Part shown: positions 54,331 through 64,000 of the stretch, in pieces
How the letters are laid out: every line of letters starts with the position of its first letter
How positions within the stretch are numbered: the stretch's first letter is position 1
DNA from: Streptomyces rhizoryzae
GTDB taxonomy: Bacteria; Actinomycetota; Actinomycetes; Streptomycetales; Streptomycetaceae
Assembly (NCBI RefSeq): GCF_023155275.1
Contig: NZ_JALMUV010000001.1
Span: forward strand, 310,001-374,000
DNA: 64,000 nucleotides
Direction: 5' to 3'
Notes under the pieces: generated by a model
What the model was told of the DNA's origin: nothing
The model's database searches: none
Seen by the model: the letters and a program-made list of their open reading frames with translations, nothing else
Translations under genes and position numbers: made by a program

Positions 54331-56868
54331 ATGTTCCGTACCGCCCTGCGCAATGTGCTCGCGCACAAGGCCAGGCTGCTGATGACCGTTCTCGCCGTGA
54401 CACTCGGCGTGGCCTTCGTCGCCGGCACCCTGGTCTTCACCTCGACCGTCTCCGCCGCGTACCAGAACAGCTCGCACAAGAGCTTTGACGAGGTGGACGT
54501 CGCCATCCGGGGCGGTGATCCCCGCACCCGGACGCGTACCACCCCCAAGCTCACCCGGGAACTCATGGACCGGGTGGCGAGGGTGCCGGGCGTGCAGTCG
54601 GTGACCGGGGTGGTCTCCGGCTTCACCGCCGTGGCCGGCAAGAACGGCGATCTGGTGGGGCAGGGATGGACCACCCAGGGCGCCAACTACGTCGCGACCG
54701 GCGGAGCCCGGGACGCCCGCTATCCGCTCAAGGACGGGCGCGCCCCGCACGGGCCGGGCGAGGTGGTGCTCGACGCGAAGACGGCCGAGCGAGCGGGGTA
54801 CCGCGTCGGTGAATCCGTCCGTCTGTCGGTCGACGGGCCGGTCCGCACGCCGCGACTGGTCGGGATCTTCACCACCGACAGCGGTGAGGTCGCCGCGGGC
54901 GGCACCCTCGCCCTGTTCGACACGCCTACCGCGCAGCAACTGTTCGGCATGCCCGGGGAGTTCAGCGAGATCGACGTCAAGGCCGCCCCGGGCACGTCCC
55001 AGACCGCTCTCGCGGCGGCTGTCGGGAAGGTGCTCCCCAAGGAGCTGCGCACGACCACGGGAAGGAGCCTCGCCGACTCGCAGGCCGTCATGGCCGAGAG
55101 CCGGACGACCAGCCTCCAGACCACGCTGCTGACCTTCGCCGGCATCGCGCTGTTCGTCGCCATCTTCCTGATCGCCAATACCTTCACCATGCTCGTCGCC
55201 CAGCGCACCAAGGAGCTGGCCCTGCTGCGCGCGGTGGGCGCCACCCGCCGTCAGGTGACCCGTTCCGTCCTCATCGAGGCGTTCCTCGTCGGCCTGGCGG
55301 CCGCGGTCGCGGGGCTCGTCGGCGGCATCGGTATCGGCGCCGCGATGCGCCCGCTGACCTCGTCCTTCGGCAACGGTGGACAGACACTGCCCGAGGGCCC
55401 TCTGGCCATCACCCCGGCCGCGGTCATCACCTCACTCGTCGTCGGGATCGGCATCACGATGCTGGCCGCCTGGCTGCCGGGCCGCCGCGCCGCGAAGATC
55501 CCGCCGGTGGCCGCGATGAGCAGCGTGCACGCGGTGGCCACTCCCCGCTCGCTGGTCGTGCGCAACGCCTTCGGTGCCCTGATCACGGCAGCCGGCGGCA
55601 TCGGCGTCCTGGGGGCGTCCGGATCGACGCTGGACGACGGACAGATGCCCATGGCGCTGAGCGGTGCGGTCCTGATGACCGGGGTGCTCGTCCTGACGCC
55701 GCTGCTGTCCCGCCCTTTCATCGCCGCCGCTGCGCCGCTCCTGCGCGCCTTCGGGGTCTGCGGCAAGCTCGCCCGCGAGAACGCGCTGCGCAACCCGCGC
55801 CGTACCGCGGCCACGGCTTCTGCCCTCACCATCGGCCTCACCCTGATCACCGCACTGACGGTCGTCGGGGTCAGCAGCGAACGGAGCATCGACCAGAAGG
55901 CCACCGCCGCCCTCTCCGCCGACTACGTGGTGCGGATGGCCACCTACGATCCGCTCTCCGGGACTGTCGAGAAGCGCCTGGGGAAGGTCGACGGGGTCAG
56001 CGCCGTCAGCCCGCTGCGCGCGGCCCCGGCCCGCATCGCCGGCCGAGACACCTTCGTGAGCGGCATCGACGCCTCCACCATCAGGAGCCTGCTCCGGCCC
56101 CAGTTCACCACGGGCTCCCTCGCCGGATTCGGCGGCCGCGGCATCATCGTCGCCAAGGACACCGCCCAGGAGCGCGGATGGCACACCGGCACCACCGTGC
56201 CGGTCACCTACCCGGACGGCACACAGGGCGAGCTGACCGTCTCCGGTATCTTCCAGCGCAACGACCTGCTCAGGGGCATCGTTCTCGACACCCGTACCCT
56301 CGACCCGCACGTGCAGACCGCGACGGCCGAGCAGGTTCTGGTCAAGACGGAGGGCGGCCCCAGCGACACCGTCAAACGGAACATCGCCAAGGCGCTCGGC
56401 GACAGCCCGGCCGTACTCGTCCAGAGCAAGCAGGACGTCTCCGACTCCATCGCCCGCAGCATGACGATGATGCTCAACATCCTCTACGGGCTGCTCGCCA
56501 TGGCCGTGCTCGTGGCCGTCCTCGGTGTCATCAACACCCTGGCCATGTCCGTTGCCGAACGGGCACCGGAGATCGGCATGCTGCGTGCCATCGGCCTGGA
56601 CCGGGACGGCGCCAAACGCATGGTGCGCCTGGAGTCGCTGGCCATCTCCCTCTTCGGCGGAGTCCTCGGCATCGGACTCGGCGTCTTCCTCGGCTGGGCC
56701 GGCACCCGGCTGCTCGCCTCCGACATGCCCGGCTTCGAACTCGTCGTGCCCTGGGGGCGGCTGGCCCTCTTCCTGACGCTGTCAGCCATGGTGGGAATGC
56801 TCGCCGCGCTCTGGCCCGCCCGGCGCGCCGCCCGCCTCAACCTGCTCAACGCCATCAAAGCGGAGTAG
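54331..56868 (+). CDS. FtsX-type ABC permease
   Basis: ATG 54331 gives 845 residues with a duplicated FtsX arrangement: an N-terminal helix and large extracellular domain, three helices near residues 265-400 (ELALLRAVGATRRQVTRS), then a second extracellular domain and three C-terminal helices (EIGMLRAIGLDRDGAKRMV). It works with the ATPase just upstream; the divergent two-component system probably induces both. Confidence 0.93.
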   Translation: MFRTALRNVLAHKARLLMTVLAVTLGVAFVAGTLVFTSTVSAAYQNSSHKSFDEVDVAIRGGDPRTRTRTTPKLTRELMDRVARVPGVQSVTGVVSGFTAVAGKNGDLVGQGWTTQGANYVATGGARDARYPLKDGRAPHGPGEVVLDAKTAERAGYRVGESVRLSVDGPVRTPRLVGIFTTDSGEVAAGGTLALFDTPTAQQLFGMPGEFSEIDVKAAPGTSQTALAAAVGKVLPKELRTTTGRSLADSQAVMAESRTTSLQTTLLTFAGIALFVAIFLIANTFTMLVAQRTKELALLRAVGATRRQVTRSVLIEAFLVGLAAAVAGLVGGIGIGAAMRPLTSSFGNGGQTLPEGPLAITPAAVITSLVVGIGITMLAAWLPGRRAAKIPPVAAMSSVHAVATPRSLVVRNAFGALITAAGGIGVLGASGSTLDDGQMPMALSGAVLMTGVLVLTPLLSRPFIAAAAPLLRAFGVCGKLARENALRNPRRTAATASALTIGLTLITALTVVGVSSERSIDQKATAALSADYVVRMATYDPLSGTVEKRLGKVDGVSAVSPLRAAPARIAGRDTFVSGIDASTIRSLLRPQFTTGSLAGFGGRGIIVAKDTAQERGWHTGTTVPVTYPDGTQGELTVSGIFQRNDLLRGIVLDTRTLDPHVQTATAEQVLVKTEGGPSDTVKRNIAKALGDSPAVLVQSKQDVSDSIARSMTMMLNILYGLLAMAVLVAVLGVINTLAMSVAERAPEIGMLRAIGLDRDGAKRMVRLESLAISLFGGVLGIGLGVFLGWAGTRLLASDMPGFELVVPWGRLALFLTLSAMVGMLAALWPARRAARLNLLNAIKAE

Positions 56869-57199
56869 ACCCCGGTGACCGCACGGCGCACCACGGCGGA
56901 CGCTCCGAAGCGGACGGCCCAGCGCCTTGAGGCGCTGCCCGCCTCCTGTGTGCCGCCCGTGCTGCGGAACGGCCCCCGCTGTGGCGTCGAGCTGCTCCAG
57001 ACGCTCAACGCCCTGGGGGCCGGGCCCGCAAGCACGGCACATTCTCCCCCTGGTCACCCCGGGCTGAGCCGGAACGGGCCGGTGCACGCCCCGCACGTCG
57101 GGTGCCTGCCTGAAGGAGAGTTCAGCGCCGTGAACGTCGGTGTGACTGCGCAACGTGTCGACGGCGCTGTCCGCCTCAGTGTGCGGCGCGTCCTCTCCA
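56869..57199. other. Gap downstream of the permease, no gene seen
   Basis: Nothing recognisable. An open frame from 56875 has compositional bias only. Confidence 0.4.
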
Positions 57200-57500
57200 T
57201 CAGCAGCACGAGCGTACGGACACGCCCTGGTTGCCGACACCGTGCAGCTGGAAGAGGGCTTCTCCCGCGATGTCCGCGGCCCGGGCCCTTGCCCGCTCTT
57301 CCCTCCAGCTCCCGGCGCAAGGGATCGCAGGCGAGTTCCGCCAGCAGCGCAGCTGCCTCGCGGAGCTCTGCTGCCTTGCGTACCTGGGCCGCTTCCTCGG
57401 ACAGTCGGTCGACCTGGCGCCACTGCGCCCGCGACGACTCCGCAGCCCTGTCGCGGGCCGCGGCCGTCTCGGCCGCGGCCCATGCGTCCCGGAGCATCAC
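57200..57500 (-). pseudogene. Small helical protein gene with one-base frameshift
   Basis: Starting at GTG 57500 or ATG 57497, about 65 residues are strongly helical (RDAWAAAETAAARDRAAE, then SEEAAQVRKAAELREAAALL). After RRELEG the frame degenerates. Shifting by one base near 57300 continues as EERARARAADIAGEALFQL and HGVGNQGVSVRSCC to a TGA at 57200. The shift, together with neighbouring IS debris, suggests a broken gene; family unknown. Confidence 0.5.
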
Positions 57501-57574
57501 CTACCCACGCCCACCACGTGACACAGAGCAGGGTTGCGTCACGGAAGGGTCGGAGCCCGTGGCGCGGATGTCTT

Positions 57575-57856
57575 CGGCATCAGGGAGGATGTCCGTGCCG
57601 ACAGCTAAGGCTGTGCACTGTGTGGCGAGTTCGAGGAGTCGTTCATAGCAGCAGAGGGCTGCGGCAATGCCGCGGAAGGCCGGGTAGTTGCGGTGGCATG
57701 CGTATCGGTGTTGAGCCCGCGGCAGGCGATCAGCCAGGACATCGTGTGATCGATGGCCCATCCGCGGCGTCTCAGGCGGTCATTGGATTCGGCGCCCTTG
57801 CGGGCCATGCGCACGCCGATGTGCTTGCCCCTCAACCATTTCCGCGGGCGAGGGAC
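57575..57856 (-). pseudogene. C-terminal remnant of an IS5-family transposase
   Basis: The frame reads RKWLRGKHIGVRMARKGAES, then RLRRRGWAIDHTMSWL, which is the final Glu-region segment of a DDE transposase (here with Asp-His for the usual VE[RK]). A one-base shift leads into RYACHRNYPAFRGIAAALC, the usual tail. The N-terminal two thirds are absent. It belongs to a different IS5 subgroup from the remnant at 47022. Confidence 0.75.
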
Positions 57857-57950
57857 GCCGTGAGCGTCATGCCGGCGTCGGGATCCCCGTACCCGGCGAT
57901 CCCGACGCCGGCCTCGATCCGCAGGTCCGTCGCGCGGGCCTGCGGCCGGG

Positions 57951-62212
<4,262 letters not shown>

Positions 62213-62288
62213 TTGGTACGTTCACGCGATGCCCCTCCGCGCCTGAACCACTTGGCTGGGACAGCGAACTCAACCGGAGGGCACCGCC

Positions 62289-63053
62289 ATGCCACCTGCT
62301 CCCCCACCGCCGACCATCGTGCTCGTGCACGGGGCGTTCACCGATGCCTCATCCTGGGCGAAGGTCATCGGCCTCCTGCACGCTGCCGGTTCGGCCGTGC
62401 GCGCCCCGGCGAACCCGCTGCGCGGCCTGACACAGGACGCCGCCCACCTCAGGAGCGTGCTCCGCGGCATCGATGCCCCTGTCGTGCTGGTCGGCCACGG
62501 CTACGGCGGCGCGGTCATCACGCACGCCGCCACCGACGCCGACAACGTCGTGGCGTTGTGCTACGTCGCGGCGTTCGGCCTCGACGCCGGCGAGTGCGTC
62601 CTGGACATCCTGAGCCGGTTTCCCCCCGTGCCGGGGGCCGACGCGGCCTTCACCGCCGGCCTTCCGGCGCCGCTGCCGGACGGCCCGGACACCGAGCTCT
62701 ACGTCAGTGAGGAACAGTTCCCCCAGGTGTACGCCGCCGACCTTCCGCCCCATGTGGGGAAGGTGATGTCCGTGACCCAACGCCCGATCACCCACACCGC
62801 GCTGACCAGCAGATCGGGCCCGCCGGCCTGGGCCTCCAAGCCGTCCTGGTACGCCATCGCGACCGCCGACCGGATGCTCAACCCCACCGCTCAGCGCTTC
62901 ATGGCACAACGCATGGCGGCCACCGAATACCTGCTGGACGGCTCGCACGGCCTGGTGCTGTCGCAGCCCGACGCCGTGGTGGCGATGATTCGGGAAGCCG
63001 CCGGACAGGGCACCGGCCGCAGCGCCGGCGACGCGCTGAGACATCCCTTCTGA
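62289..63053 (+). CDS. Alpha/beta hydrolase-like protein without nucleophilic Ser
   Basis: The 254-residue protein matches the salicylate-esterase-like hydrolases (IVLVHGAFTDASSW, VVLVGHGYGGAVITHAA, DGSHGLVLSQPDAV with His). At the nucleophile elbow, GHSYGG of the family is GHGYGG: residue 71 is Gly (codon GGC at 62499-62501). It is therefore expected to be inactive as an esterase or to have another role, perhaps ligand binding. It follows the LAL gene. Confidence 0.85.
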   Translation: MPPAPPPPTIVLVHGAFTDASSWAKVIGLLHAAGSAVRAPANPLRGLTQDAAHLRSVLRGIDAPVVLVGHGYGGAVITHAATDADNVVALCYVAAFGLDAGECVLDILSRFPPVPGADAAFTAGLPAPLPDGPDTELYVSEEQFPQVYAADLPPHVGKVMSVTQRPITHTALTSRSGPPAWASKPSWYAIATADRMLNPTAQRFMAQRMAATEYLLDGSHGLVLSQPDAVVAMIREAAGQGTGRSAGDALRHPF

Positions 63054-63202
63054 GCAGTAAAAGAGGTGATCACCGGTCTTCGCGCAGCGCCGTATACCAT
63101 GCGCTGGAAAGAAAGATGCCGCTATGGGGGCATCGTGATGGCATCCCCGGAATCCGGATCCGCCGATCCCGGCGGCAGGCGTCCCTCGGCAAAGGCACCA
63201 GC

Positions 63203-64000
63203 ATGATTTCACCGGCCAGACCGCCGGCGCGGCGGATTGCCGCCCTCTTGTCCGGAACCATCGCCCTGGCACTGGCCGTCACGGGGTGCGGTGGCGGGAC
63301 CGGCACCGGTTCCGATACCGGCAAGGTCACGTCCATCACGGCACTCGACTACTACTCCGACGAAGCCGAACACAGCCAATGGGGCGAGATACTCAGCGCC
63401 TGCGGCAGGTCCGCCGGCGTGAAGGTCGAGCAGACGAGCGTTCCGCCGGCGTCGCTCATGCCCAAGATCCTGCAGCAGGCGTCGTCGCGGACCCTCCCCG
63501 ACCTGTTGATGGTGGACAATCCCGACCTGCAACAGATCGCGCAGACCGGCGCGCTGACCCCGCTGGACCCCTACGGCATCGACTCCAGCGGCTTCGCCAA
63601 GGGCATCCTGTCGGCGGGCACCTACAAGGGAAAGGTGTACGGTCTCGCGCCCGACGTCAGCACGGTCGCCCTCTTCTACAACAAGGACATGCTCGCCAAG
63701 GCCGGTGTCGCCGTGCCGAGGACCTGGGACGAACTGAAGGCCGCGGCGGCCGAGCTGACCCGCCCCGGGCGCTACGGCATGGCGGTCGACGCGAACGCCA
63801 CGTTCGAGGGCAGTTGGCAGTTCCTGCCCTTCCTGTGGTCCAACGGCGGGGACGAGAAACGGCTCGACACCCCGCAGGCCGCGCAGGCGCTCCAGCTGTG
63901 GGTCGACCTGGTGAAGAGCGGATCCATGTCGAAGTCGGTGCTGAACTGGACGCAGGCCGACGTCCACGACCAGTTCGCCGCCGGGAAGACAGCCATGATG
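63203..64000 (+). CDS. ABC-type sugar solute-binding lipoprotein (partial, runs off right edge)
   Basis: ATG 63203 opens a basic N-terminus, a hydrophobic stretch and a lipobox VTGC (Cys about residue 30). The visible 266 codons have the family-1 binding-protein look: LPDLLMVDNPDLQQIAQTG, VYGLAPDVSTVALFYNKDML, VPRTWDEL, and LPFLWSNGGD. These anchor outside the membrane and deliver sugars to an ABC importer, whose permease genes would lie to the right. The 149 bases before it hold nothing recognised beyond a likely promoter. Confidence 0.92.
   Translation, partial: MISPARPPARRIAALLSGTIALALAVTGCGGGTGTGSDTGKVTSITALDYYSDEAEHSQWGEILSACGRSAGVKVEQTSVPPASLMPKILQQASSRTLPDLLMVDNPDLQQIAQTGALTPLDPYGIDSSGFAKGILSAGTYKGKVYGLAPDVSTVALFYNKDMLAKAGVAVPRTWDELKAAAAELTRPGRYGMAVDANATFEGSWQFLPFLWSNGGDEKRLDTPQAAQALQLWVDLVKSGSMSKSVLNWTQADVHDQFAAGKTAMM

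Overview
The window is high-GC actinobacterial DNA, almost certainly a Streptomyces chromosome. The signs are codon use dominated by G/C in third positions, frequent GTG and TTG starts, 4-bp ATGA/GTGA overlaps inside operons, two large AfsR-type SARP regulators, two large LuxR (LAL) regulators, a TTA codon in a pathway regulator, and a dense set of small regulator/target gene pairs. No rRNA, tRNA or CRISPR array was seen. Both ends cut through genes: a PKS protein on the left and a solute-binding lipoprotein on the right.

Positions 1-10844 hold the edge of a hybrid NRPS/PKS gene cluster. A leftward operon runs adenylation-PCP protein, P450, thioesterase, MFS exporter, then a ketosynthase-ACP protein that leaves the window. 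Several parts are unusual. The thioesterase has Cys in place of the usual nucleophilic Ser. The AT region of the PKS is shrunken and lacks its Ser. The P450 lacks the I-helix acid. To the right is a 68-residue secreted peptide with three DTPWP motifs. Its promoter carries three TAGCG repeats with exact 11-bp spacing, ending 8 bp before a -10 box, which is the layout of a SARP site. The adjacent SARP-NB-ARC-TPR regulator converges on the peptide gene and has a TTA codon, so bldA control is likely. This SARP/small-peptide pair resembles afsR/afsS in layout and is the most interesting unit in the window.

Positions 11700-24100 hold accessory metabolism: a WYL regulator with an NmrA-type reductase, a CGNR regulator abutting a 5'-truncated epoxide hydrolase, a LysR/MFS/isochorismatase-like unit, a secreted HExxH protein, and an acetate-use operon (DUF485, actP, acsA) closed by a strong hairpin.

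Positions 24600-31400 hold a LAL regulator, a small cytoplasmic protein with a lipoprotein, and a second AfsR-type SARP. Positions 31850-34860 hold two TetR units, each with clear paired operators: one faces a quinone-type oxidoreductase, the other a small membrane protein. Positions 34950-42220 hold a secreted beta-lactamase-fold hydrolase, a decayed aldo/keto reductase fused to another remnant, two membrane proteins, an AraC regulator with a DJ-1-like protein, two small conserved genes and an XRE regulator behind a 29-bp perfect palindrome.

Positions 42540-46440 hold an SDR, an SDR fragment, and a TetR that shares CGAAC-GTTCG operators with a TetX-like flavin monooxygenase, followed by an alpha/beta hydrolase. 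Positions 46590-47480 are a graveyard of gene and IS5-type fragments. Positions 47500-56870 hold MarR/ClC, an HPP protein with a 7-bp repeat at its 3' end, and a two-component system divergent from an ABC/FtsX exporter. Positions 57200-64000 hold more decayed DNA, a chloroperoxidase-like hydrolase, a second LAL regulator, an alpha/beta hydrolase that has lost its nucleophile, and a sugar-type solute-binding protein.
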